From Halomonas sp. 1513 (GTDB lineage: Bacteria > Pseudomonadota > Gammaproteobacteria > Pseudomonadales > Halomonadaceae), in the NCBI GenBank assembly GCA_001971685.1, contig CP019326.1, positions 682,001 through 746,000 of the forward strand: a DNA stretch of 64,000 nt. Reading direction: 5' to 3'. The notes under the pieces are model-generated. The model made no database searches, was not told the origin of the DNA, and saw nothing but the letters and a program-made list of their open reading frames with translations. Shown here piece after piece: positions 43,446 through 50,068 of this stretch. Both the position numbers and the translations under genes were made by a program. Positions within the stretch are counted from its first letter, which is position 1. Each line of letters starts with the position of its first letter.

Positions 43446-44063
43446 ATGCTGCGCGCCCTGCGCCGAGCCAACGACCGACGCCGTCACGCCGAGGGCGAGT
43501 ATGGCTGGTTGTTTCACCCCTACACGGGTAACGAGATGGTGGCCATCGACTGCGAGACCACCGGCCTCGACACCCGCAGTGCCGAGCTGGTGTCGATCGC
43601 CGCGGTCAAGGTGCGCAACGGCCGGGTGCTGACCAGCGAATCGCTGGACCTGCGGCTGCAGCGGCCGGCCAGCCTCACCGGCGACTCGATTCGCATCCAC
43701 GGGCTGCGCGGCATCGACCTGGCTGGCGGTGACGGCGTCGAGGAGGCGCTGGACAAGCTGCTCGACTTCATCGGCAACCGCCCGCTAATGGGCTGGTGCC
43801 TGGACTTCGACATGGCGATTCTCAACCGTCATCTGCGCCCGCGCTTCGGTTTCGACCTGCCCAATGCGATGATCGAGGTGTCGCAGCGCTACGTGCGCGA
43901 CCTGCGGCGCACCCATCCCGAAATCGAACCCAACCTACGTTTCGAGGCGGTGGCCAAGGCCCTCGACGTGCCGGTGATCGGTCGCCATACCGCGCTGGGC
44001 GACGCCGTGACCGCGGCGCTGATGTACCTGCGCCTGGAGAAGGGCGCGATGCGCGGTGACTGA
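43446..44063 (+). CDS. DEDDh-type 3'-5' exonuclease (DnaQ/PolC-epsilon like)
   Basis: A 205-aa DnaQ-family exonuclease: ExoI VAIDCETTGLD (Asp, Glu), ExoII MGWCLDFDMAILN (Asp) and ExoIII GRHTALGDAVTAALMYL (His and Asp), so the DEDDh catalytic set is complete. AAGGAGG stands five bases before the ATG at 43446. It is cotranscribed with the cNMP-CBS-DUF294 gene, a pairing I have seen described for proteobacterial genomes near acetate genes, but its substrate is not established. It is not the replicative epsilon subunit on context grounds. Confidence 0.86.
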   Translation: MLRALRRANDRRRHAEGEYGWLFHPYTGNEMVAIDCETTGLDTRSAELVSIAAVKVRNGRVLTSESLDLRLQRPASLTGDSIRIHGLRGIDLAGGDGVEEALDKLLDFIGNRPLMGWCLDFDMAILNRHLRPRFGFDLPNAMIEVSQRYVRDLRRTHPEIEPNLRFEAVAKALDVPVIGRHTALGDAVTAALMYLRLEKGAMRGD

Positions 44064-44120
44064 CGCCACCGCGCGGCGATGGTAAGATGGCCGACCATTT
44101 CCGGCCCCGATGCTGTGATC

Positions 44121-44999
44121 ATGTCCGAGATACTCCCCCCCCAGGCGGCGGGCGCAAGCGATGCCCGCGACAAGCGTGAGTTCAACAAGCTGCAGAAGCG
44201 CCTGCGTCGTCAGGTGGGCAATGCGATCATCGACTACGGCATGATCCGCGATGGCGACAAGGTGATGGTGTGCCTGTCCGGCGGCAAGGACTCCTACACC
44301 ATGCTCGAGATCCTGCGCAGCCTGCAGCGCAGTGCGCCGGTGGATTTCTCGCTGGTGGCGGTCAATCTCGACCAGAAGCAGCCCGGCTTTCCCGAGCACG
44401 TGCTGCCCGAGTACCTCGACGCCGCGGGCGTCGACTACCACATCCTCGAGCGCGACACCTACTCGGTGGTCAAGGAGAAGACCCCCGAGGGCAAGACCAC
44501 CTGTGCGCTCTGCTCGCGGCTGCGGCGCGGTTCGCTGTACGGCTTCGCCGAAGAGATCGGTGCCACCAAGGTGGCGCTGGGCCACCACCGCGAGGACATC
44601 CTCGAGACGCTGTTCCTCAACATGTTCTTCGGCGGCAGCCTCAAGGCGATGCCGCCCAAGCTGCTCGCCGACGACGGCAAGAACATCGTGATCCGCCCGC
44701 TGGCCTACTGCCGCGAGGCGGATATCGCCGAGTTCGCCCGGCGCATGGCGTTCCCGATCATTCCCTGCAACCTGTGCGGCTCCCAGCCCAACCTGCAGCG
44801 CCAGGTGGTCAAGGAGATGCTCGCCGAGTGGGAGGCCAAGCACCCCGGCCGCCTCGAGACCATGTTCAAGGCGGTGACCAACGTGGCGCCGTCGCAGCTC
44901 GCCGACCGCGAGCTGTTCGATTTCGCCGGGCTCGAGGACAAGCAGGCGCGGATGCAGGCCAACCATATCGAGGCCATCGATCTCGCCCACCAGGCCTAA
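44121..44999 (+). CDS. ttcA: tRNA 2-thiocytidine(32) synthetase TtcA
   Basis: TtcA thiolates C32 of certain tRNAs using ATP and an Fe-S cluster. The 292-aa protein has the PP-loop [11 protein letters not shown], the paired CxxC motifs [10 protein letters not shown] and [28 protein letters not shown] and [16 protein letters not shown]. The ATG at 44121 has only a weak Shine-Dalgarno. It is convergent with anr across a strong hairpin, echoing the ttcA-fnr proximity in E. coli. Confidence 0.95.
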   Translation: MSEILPPQAAGASDARDKREFNKLQKRLRRQVGNAIIDYGMIRDGDKVMVCLSGGKDSYTMLEILRSLQRSAPVDFSLVAVNLDQKQPGFPEHVLPEYLDAAGVDYHILERDTYSVVKEKTPEGKTTCALCSRLRRGSLYGFAEEIGATKVALGHHREDILETLFLNMFFGGSLKAMPPKLLADDGKNIVIRPLAYCREADIAEFARRMAFPIIPCNLCGSQPNLQRQVVKEMLAEWEAKHPGRLETMFKAVTNVAPSQLADRELFDFAGLEDKQARMQANHIEAIDLAHQA

Positions 45000-45021
45000 C
45001 GGCTTCACTGCGCAACGCATG

Positions 45022-45059
45022 CAAAGCGCCCCCGCCGAGCGATCGGCGGGGGCGCTTTG
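45022..45059. terminator. bidirectional terminator between ttcA and anr
   Basis: A perfect 17-bp stem (CAAAGCGCCCCCGCCGA, 45022-45038, with its complement 45043-45059) around a GCGA loop. It is placed exactly between two convergent genes. Confidence 0.85.
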
Positions 45060-45079
45060 GGTGTCGCGGTAGGAGATGG

Positions 45080-45823
45080 CTAGAGGCAGCCGTCGCCCTC
45101 GGCCAGTTCCTCGAGTGCCGCCAGGTCGAGGATATGGACCTCGCGGCCGGCCACCGACACCAGCTGCTGCTGCTGGAAGCGGCCGAGTATACGGCTGACG
45201 GTTTCCACCGCCAGGCCCAGGTAGTTGCCGATATCGGCGCGCGACATTGACAGCCGGAAGCTGTAGGCGGAGTAGCCGCGGCGGCGGAAGCGATTCGATA
45301 GCCCGATCAGGAAGCTGGCCAGGCGCTCGTCGGCGGTCTTGCGCGACAGCAGGCGCATCATGCGGCGGTCGTCGCGCATCTCCTTGCTCATGCTGCGAAA
45401 CAGCTGGGCACGAAGCTCCGGCAGCTGCTCGGAGAGGTGATCCAGCCGGTCGAAGGGGATCTCGCATATGGTGGTGGTCTCGAGGGCCGTGACCGTGCCG
45501 GGGTAGCGTTCGTCGTCGATGGCGTCGAGACCGACCAGTTCGCTGGGCAGGTAGAAGTTGGTCAACTGGTCCTCGCCGTTGCCTTCGCTGGCGAGCTGCT
45601 TGAGGCTGCCCGAGCGCACCGCGAACACGCTGGTGAACGTCTCGCCCTGGCGAAACAGCGCCTCGCCCTTCTTGAGCGGCGCGCGGCGGCGGATAATCGC
45701 GTCGAACTGGTCGACGTCGGAGAACTCCAGGGCCAGCGGCAGGCACAGCGAACTCAGGCTGCAGGTCTGGCAGCGCGTCTCATGCAGGCGCGCGCTTCGC
45801 GGGGCGGTGGCGGGGTGTGGCAT
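45080..45823 (-). CDS. anr: FNR/Anr-type oxygen-sensing regulator
   Basis: A 247-aa Crp/Fnr regulator with the [4Fe-4S] ligands of FNR: Cys18, Cys21 and Cys27 (CQTCSLSSLC) and Cys120 (TTICEIPF), the same spacing as E. coli FNR. The sensor barrel is followed by the HTH SRADIGNYLGLAVETVSRILGRFQ, whose E-x-x-S-R recognises TTGAT half-sites. Start at 45823 has AGGAGGAGG immediately upstream. In Pseudomonas anr is likewise next to hemN and the ccoGHIS genes. It probably controls ccoN and hemN here, both of which have candidate boxes. Confidence 0.94.
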   Translation of the reverse strand: MPHPATAPRSARLHETRCQTCSLSSLCLPLALEFSDVDQFDAIIRRRAPLKKGEALFRQGETFTSVFAVRSGSLKQLASEGNGEDQLTNFYLPSELVGLDAIDDERYPGTVTALETTTICEIPFDRLDHLSEQLPELRAQLFRSMSKEMRDDRRMMRLLSRKTADERLASFLIGLSNRFRRRGYSAYSFRLSMSRADIGNYLGLAVETVSRILGRFQQQQLVSVAGREVHILDLAALEELAEGDGCL

Positions 45824-45900
45824 GACCTCCTCCTGAGTAGTGACACACCCCTCAGTATGGCGGATCGTAGTGTCTCGGCAAAGGATACTTTCCGACATGC

Positions 45901-47313
45901 TCAGACAATCCTCGAGTAGCGCGGCCCCTGGCCCGGCGTGAGATGGGCGTCGAAGGCCATTGCCAGGTGCCGAATCAGCAGCTTGCCCACCGGGGTGGCG
46001 ATCAGTGTCGGGCCGCGGCGGGTCAGCAGGCCGTCACGTTCGGCCCCCTCCAGCTGTCGCAGGCTGTCGGCGAAGTAGTGCTCGGCGTCGATGCCGAAGC
46101 GGGTGCCGAGCTCGGCCAGGTCGAGGCGCATGTCGCACATCAGGCGCTCGATGGCGTAGCGGCGGTATCGGTCGTCCTGGCTGAGGCGCACGCCGCGCTG
46201 GGTCGCCAGGCGTGCGTCGTCGAGCGCCGCCTCGTAGCTGGCCAGGTCGCTGGGATTCTGGGCGTAGAGGTCGTCGACCCGCGAGATCGCCGAGACCCCG
46301 AGGCCCACCAGGTCGCTGTCGGCGTGGCTCGAGTAGCCCTGGAAATTGCGCTGCAGGGTGCCCTGGCGCTGGGCCACGGCGAGGCTGTCATCGGGACGCG
46401 CGAAGTGGTCCATGCCGATATGCACATAGCCGGCGGCCTCGAGCATGTCGATGCTGGTGCGCAGGATGGCCAGCTTCTCCTCGGCGCTGGGCAGGTCGGC
46501 CTCGTTGATGCGCCGCTGCGGCGCGAAGCGCTGCGGCATGTGCGCGTAGTTGAACACCGAGAGCCGTGCCGGGGCCATGTCGATGACCTGCTCGAGCGTC
46601 GCGGCGAAGCTGTCGCGAGTCTGGTGGGGCAGGCCGTAGATCAGGTCCATGTTCAGCGAGCGAAAGCCCAGCCGCCTTGCCTCGTCGACCAGAGTCTCGG
46701 TCAGCACGCGGGGCTGCACGCGGTTGATGGCCTTCTGGACCCGCAGGTCGAGGTCCTGGACGCCGAGGCTGATGCGGTTGAAGCCCAGCGCTTGCAGGTG
46801 ACGCAGGGTCAGCATATTGGCTTCGCGGGGGTCGATCTCGATGGCGTAGTCGCGCTGGGGGTCGCTGCTGAGCCCGAAGCGGCTATGTAAGCGGTCGACC
46901 AGGTCGCCCATCTGGTCGAGGGTCAGGAAGGTCGGCGTGCCACCGCCCCAGTGCAGCTGATTGACCGGCCTCGAGGTGTCCAGGTGTCGCGCGGCGAGCA
47001 CCATCTCGCGGTCGAGCCTGGCCAGGTAGGGCTCGGCCAGGCGGGTATTCTTGGTGGCGATCTTGTTGCAGGCGCAGTAGAAGCAGATCTTGCGGCAGAA
47101 CGGCACGTGCACGTAGAGCGACAGCGGCCGGCCGCCGGCATTGCTGCGCGTCAGCGCTTCACTAAACGCCTCTGCGCCGACGCCGTCGTGAAACGACAGC
47201 GCGGTAGGGTATGAGGTGTAGCGCGGCCCGCTGACGTCGTAGCGGCGAATCAGCGCCTCGTCCCAGGCGGAGGACGCCGCTTGGGGCGGCGCGATAGGCG
47301 TGGCGTAAGACAT
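45901..47313 (-). CDS. hemN: oxygen-independent coproporphyrinogen III oxidase
   Basis: HemN is a radical-SAM enzyme that makes protoporphyrinogen IX precursors without oxygen. The 470-aa protein has the cluster motif Cys73-Cys77-Cys80 with the extra Cys82 (CRKICFYCAC), LHWGGGTPTFL, DPREANM, SLGVQDLDLRVQKAINR and MDLIYGLPHQT, plus the C-terminal HemN domain. AGGAG precedes the ATG at 47313. It lies upstream of anr on the same strand, with 77 bases between. An Anr-like box lies about 60 bases upstream of its start. Confidence 0.95.
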   Translation of the reverse strand: MSYATPIAPPQAASSAWDEALIRRYDVSGPRYTSYPTALSFHDGVGAEAFSEALTRSNAGGRPLSLYVHVPFCRKICFYCACNKIATKNTRLAEPYLARLDREMVLAARHLDTSRPVNQLHWGGGTPTFLTLDQMGDLVDRLHSRFGLSSDPQRDYAIEIDPREANMLTLRHLQALGFNRISLGVQDLDLRVQKAINRVQPRVLTETLVDEARRLGFRSLNMDLIYGLPHQTRDSFAATLEQVIDMAPARLSVFNYAHMPQRFAPQRRINEADLPSAEEKLAILRTSIDMLEAAGYVHIGMDHFARPDDSLAVAQRQGTLQRNFQGYSSHADSDLVGLGVSAISRVDDLYAQNPSDLASYEAALDDARLATQRGVRLSQDDRYRRYAIERLMCDMRLDLAELGTRFGIDAEHYFADSLRQLEGAERDGLLTRRGPTLIATPVGKLLIRHLAMAFDAHLTPGQGPRYSRIV

Positions 47314-47372
47314 GGTGGGCACTCCTGACGAGGATCTTGCGCCCATGCTAGCGCCGGCGCGGCGCGGCGATC

Positions 47373-47386
47373 TTGCGTTGGGTCAA
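47373..47386 (-). promoter_or_regulatory. hemN: weak Anr/FNR box upstream of hemN
   Basis: On the minus strand TTGAC-CCAA-CGCAA matches 7 of 10 conserved positions of TTGATN4ATCAA with the exact spacing, 60 bases before the hemN start. hemN is a known Anr target in Pseudomonas. Confidence 0.4.
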
Positions 47387-47421
47387 GTCGTGGTGCATTC
47401 GTGCCCAGGCCATCGCAGGTA

Positions 47422-47572
47422 GCGGCGCCGCTCGGGGCTGAACCGTCGCAAGACCTACGAAGAGGCGTCGTCAAACCGTCCTTGGACGCTGCCAACGCGA
47501 TCCATGGAGTGAATCAGCACCGCTCGGGACTGATCCGTCGGCAGGCCTACGAGGGGGCGCTGTAAACCCGTC
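47422..47572. repeat. ~92-bp tandem repeat, split by the IS
   Basis: Unit 1 (about 47424-47508) and unit 2 (about 47516-47572, continuing after the IS at 49022-49052) align along their length: CCGCTCGGG at 47428 and 47520, CCTACGA, AAACC(C)GTCC, ATCCATGG. The period is 92-93 bases. The end of unit 2 forms the near-perfect palindrome TTGCGCCATCCATGGCGCAA. It is noncoding and probably a dispersed intergenic repeat of the genome. Confidence 0.65.
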
Positions 47573-47623
47573 TGAACTGCACCCCGAAAGTTGGACATCC
47601 AACCCAACCTTCGGGGTGTTTCT

Positions 47624-48160
47624 ATGAGGAATCGATATAGCGAGCAGTTCAAGTGGCAGGTGGTGCAGCAATGTCTGCGCGTGGGGGGCAGCATAAAGGA
47701 GGTAGCCCGCCAGCTTGAGCTGGATTATTCCATGGTCCGGCGATGGCTGGAGCATTACCGGCAGCATGGTCCTTCAGGGTTACGCCAGACGCGCCACCAC
47801 TACGGCTCATCGTTCAAGCGTGAGGTGCTGGAAAGGATGTGGCGCGACGGCTTGTCGATCCGTCAGGCCGAGGCCCTGTTTGATATCCGTGCCGCTGGCG
47901 CTATTGGCAGATGGGAACGCCAATATCATAGTGGGGGTCTGACCGCGTTAGCCCCAAAGCGTAAGGGACGCCGCCCCATGCCCCAGAAGCCCCCATCACC
48001 GCCCAAGCCTTGCGCCGATGAGGAGCGCTCCCATGAGGAACTGCTCGAGGAACTGGCCTATCTACGGGCAGAGAATGCCTACTTAAAAAAGCTCGATGCC
48101 TTGATCCAGGAAAAGCGGGCGACGACGCGGGGCAAAAAGCCCAAGCCGTCCAAGGATTAA
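47624..48160 (+). CDS. IS3-family transposase OrfA
   Basis: The 178-aa protein starts MRNRYSEQFKWQVVQQC and has two helix-turn-helix segments (GGSIKEVARQLELDYSMVRRWLEHY and the second at about residues 65-95, GLSIRQAEALFDI), a basic stretch (PKRKGRRP) and a C-terminal leucine-zipper-like coiled coil (LLEELAYLRAENAYLKKL). This is the long IS150-group OrfA. The frameshift site lies in the last part of the coiled coil (48085-48091). Confidence 0.93.
   Translation: MRNRYSEQFKWQVVQQCLRVGGSIKEVARQLELDYSMVRRWLEHYRQHGPSGLRQTRHHYGSSFKREVLERMWRDGLSIRQAEALFDIRAAGAIGRWERQYHSGGLTALAPKRKGRRPMPQKPPSPPKPCADEERSHEELLEELAYLRAENAYLKKLDALIQEKRATTRGKKPKPSKD
48085..48091 (+). other. programmed -1 frameshift site
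   Basis: The heptamer AAAAAAG is phased as A AAA AAG in the OrfA frame (codons 48086-48088 and 48089-48091), the canonical IS3-family slippery site. After a -1 slip the next codon is 48091-48093, and the frame stays open to the OrfB stop at 48987, giving the OrfAB transposase. Confidence 0.85.
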
Positions 48161-48987
48161 GGCATGAGCACTCACTGGCGCTGCTGCTGCGTGCGGCCGA
48201 GCTGCCGCGCAGCACGTTCTACTACCAGATCAAGGCCTTGGACGCTGACGATCGGTACGCGGCTCTGAAGGCGCGTATCCGGGCGATCTACGACCGCCAC
48301 AAAGGGCGCTATGGCTACCGTCGCATCACCTCCGTTCTGCGGCAGGCAGGTGAGGCGATCAACCACAAGACCGTCCAGCGGTTGATGCAACAGCTAGGCT
48401 TGAAGTCCCTGGTTCGCCCTAAGCGGTATCGTGCCTACCGAGGCGCGGAAGGCTACGCCGCCCCGAATACGTTGCAGCGTCGGTTTCAGGCTCAGCGTCC
48501 CCATCAACGGTGGGTGACAGACATCACCGAATTCAAGGTCAATGGCCAGAAGCTCTACCTGTCACCGGTCATGGATCTATATAACGGAGAGATCATTGCC
48601 TTCCAGACAGGGCCACGCCCGGTGTTCGACCTGGTGAAGGGTATGCTCAAGAAAGCCTTTAGCAGGCTGATCGCGGGGGACCGGCCGCTGCTCCACTCGG
48701 ATCAGGGCTGGCATTATCGCCACCCCAGATATCGCCGCCTAGTGGTGGAGAAGCGGATACTCCGTAGCATGTCACGGAAAGGGAACTGTCTGGACAATGC
48801 TGCGATGGAGAGCTTCTTCGGCACCCTGAAGGCTGAATACTTCCATTTGAACCGGTTCGACACCATAGAGCAGCTGCAGCAAGGCCTCGACCGTTACATC
48901 CATTACTACAACCACGAGCGTATCAAGATGAAATTAAAAGGCCTGAGCCCTGTGCAGTACAGGACTCAGGCCTTGAGCGCCGACTGA
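48091..48987 (+). CDS. IS3-family transposase OrfB (made as OrfAB by frameshift)
   Basis: The -1 frame continues from the slippery site as HSLALLLRAAELPRSTFYYQ, then the HTH_21 region (RYGYRRITSVLRQAG) and the DDE integrase core: Asp in QRWVTDITEFKV, Asp in LHSDQGWHYR, and Glu in NCLDNAAMESFFGTLKAE (the D-D-35-E set). The end (YYNHERIKMKLKGLSPVQYR) is typical of IS3 OrfB. No ATG starts this frame, so it is expressed by frameshifting. Its active site appears intact. Confidence 0.92.
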   Translation, partial: ARCLDPGKAGDDAGQKAQAVQGLRHEHSLALLLRAAELPRSTFYYQIKALDADDRYAALKARIRAIYDRHKGRYGYRRITSVLRQAGEAINHKTVQRLMQQLGLKSLVRPKRYRAYRGAEGYAAPNTLQRRFQAQRPHQRWVTDITEFKVNGQKLYLSPVMDLYNGEIIAFQTGPRPVFDLVKGMLKKAFSRLIAGDRPLLHSDQGWHYRHPRYRRLVVEKRILRSMSRKGNCLDNAAMESFFGTLKAEYFHLNRFDTIEQLQQGLDRYIHYYNHERIKMKLKGLSPVQYRTQALSAD

Positions 48988-49136
48988 ATGAGCCGTCCAA
49001 CTATTGGGGGTCAGTTCAGTCCCTGGGCGCTACCTTGCGCCATCCATGGCGCAAACCCCCTCTTCGGCCTGCCCCCGGCGTCCCTCGCTATGGCTGTGGA
49101 TCCGATTTGGCGGCAGGTTCCGGACATTTCCATCAT

Positions 49137-49838
49137 TCAGTGCCCCGCGCTGCCAGGCAGCAGCCGCCATAGCTGCCAGAGCGCGAAGGCGATGATGCTC
49201 AGCGCGGCCAGCGCGCGGGTGGCGGGGTGGCGGATCAGCCGCGCCAGGCTGTGGGCGGCCATGCCGGTGGCCAGCACCGCGGGCAGGGTGCCGAGCCCGA
49301 AGGCAGCCATCAGCGCCGCGCCCTGCAGGGGGCTGGTCAGGGTCAGGCTCCAGGCCAGCATCGAGTAGACCAGCCCGCAGGGCAGCCAGCCCCACACTGC
49401 GCCCAGGGCCACCGCCTGGGGGATCTTGACCACCGGCATCAAGCGTCGGCCATAGGGCTCGATATGGCGCCACAGGCGCCGGCCAAGCCGCTCGACCACG
49501 AGCAGGCCTTTCCACCAGTTGGCGATGTACAGCGCCATCAGGATCAGCATGATCGCCGCCAGCCCCTGGAACACCAGGCGTACCCCGCCGGCCAGGCCGC
49601 CGATCAGGGTGCCGAGGCCGGCGACCAGCGCGCCGGCGACCATGTAGCTGGCGATGCGGCCCAGGTTGTAGCCCAGCAGCAGGCCACCGAGGCGCGCCGG
49701 GTGGCGCATGCTGGGCGGTACGGCGAAGGTCAGCGCGCTCATGATGCCGCCGCACATGCCGATGCAGTGGGCGCCGCCGAGCAGGCCGAACACGAAGGCG
49801 GCGGCCAGCGGGGGAAGGTCGAGGCCGGTGGGATCCAT
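49137..49838 (-). CDS. TauE/SafE-type membrane protein (cbb3-associated)
   Basis: A 233-aa protein with about six transmembrane segments and the paired cysteine motifs GGAHCIGMCGGIMSAL and GWLPCGLVYSML found in the DsbD-like/'sulfite exporter TauE/SafE' proteins encoded next to ccoIS. A role in copper handling or cytochrome maturation is suspected for these but not settled. It overlaps the ccoS stop by one base (TGATG), so it is the last gene of the ccoGHIS operon. In Pseudomonas hemN follows directly; here the IS lies in between. Confidence 0.87.
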   Translation of the reverse strand: MDPTGLDLPPLAAAFVFGLLGGAHCIGMCGGIMSALTFAVPPSMRHPARLGGLLLGYNLGRIASYMVAGALVAGLGTLIGGLAGGVRLVFQGLAAIMLILMALYIANWWKGLLVVERLGRRLWRHIEPYGRRLMPVVKIPQAVALGAVWGWLPCGLVYSMLAWSLTLTSPLQGAALMAAFGLGTLPAVLATGMAAHSLARLIRHPATRALAALSIIAFALWQLWRLLPGSAGH

Positions 49839-50068
49839 CAGTGCGGCGGGTCGTCCTGCTGTCGCGAGGCGTCTCGGGCGGCGGCCTGCTCGCGGCGCCG
49901 CTGGCGCTCCTCGGGGGTGAGGTCGTTCTCGTCCTCGTCGAACAGGATGCGGTGCGCGGGGCCCTCGAGATCCTCGAACTGATCGTTGCGCACCGCCCAG
50001 AAGAACGCCCAGACGGCCAGGGCCAGCAGGATCAGCGTCAGCGGAATCAGCAGATAGAGAATCGTCAT
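49838..50068 (-). CDS. ccoS: cbb3 oxidase maturation protein CcoS
   Basis: A 76-aa protein with one N-terminal transmembrane helix (LYLLIPLTLILLALAVWAFFWAV), then the CcoS motif RNDQFEDLEGPAHRILFDEDE. CcoS is needed for cofactor insertion into the cbb3 oxidase. The tail is charged and low-complexity. It overlaps ccoI (ATGA) and the SafE-type gene. Confidence 0.93.
   Translation of the reverse strand: MTILYLLIPLTLILLALAVWAFFWAVRNDQFEDLEGPAHRILFDEDENDLTPEERQRRREQAAARDASRQQDDPPH

Larger units (their letters stand above)
47573..49018 (+). mobile_element. IS3-family insertion sequence (IS150-like)
   Basis: A complete 1446-bp element. The terminal inverted repeats begin TGAACTG and match 20 of the first 24 bases (47573-47596 against 48995-49018). 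The flanks carry a 3-bp target duplication GTC (47570-47572 and 49019-49021). Inside are orfA and orfB in the 0 and -1 frames with an A AAA AAG slippery site. All parts look intact, so it is probably active or recent. Confidence 0.95.

Noticed and set aside
47455..47767. Minus-strand ORFs across the repeat and IS left end
   Set aside because: They cross the IS boundary and a noncoding tandem repeat and have no family features.
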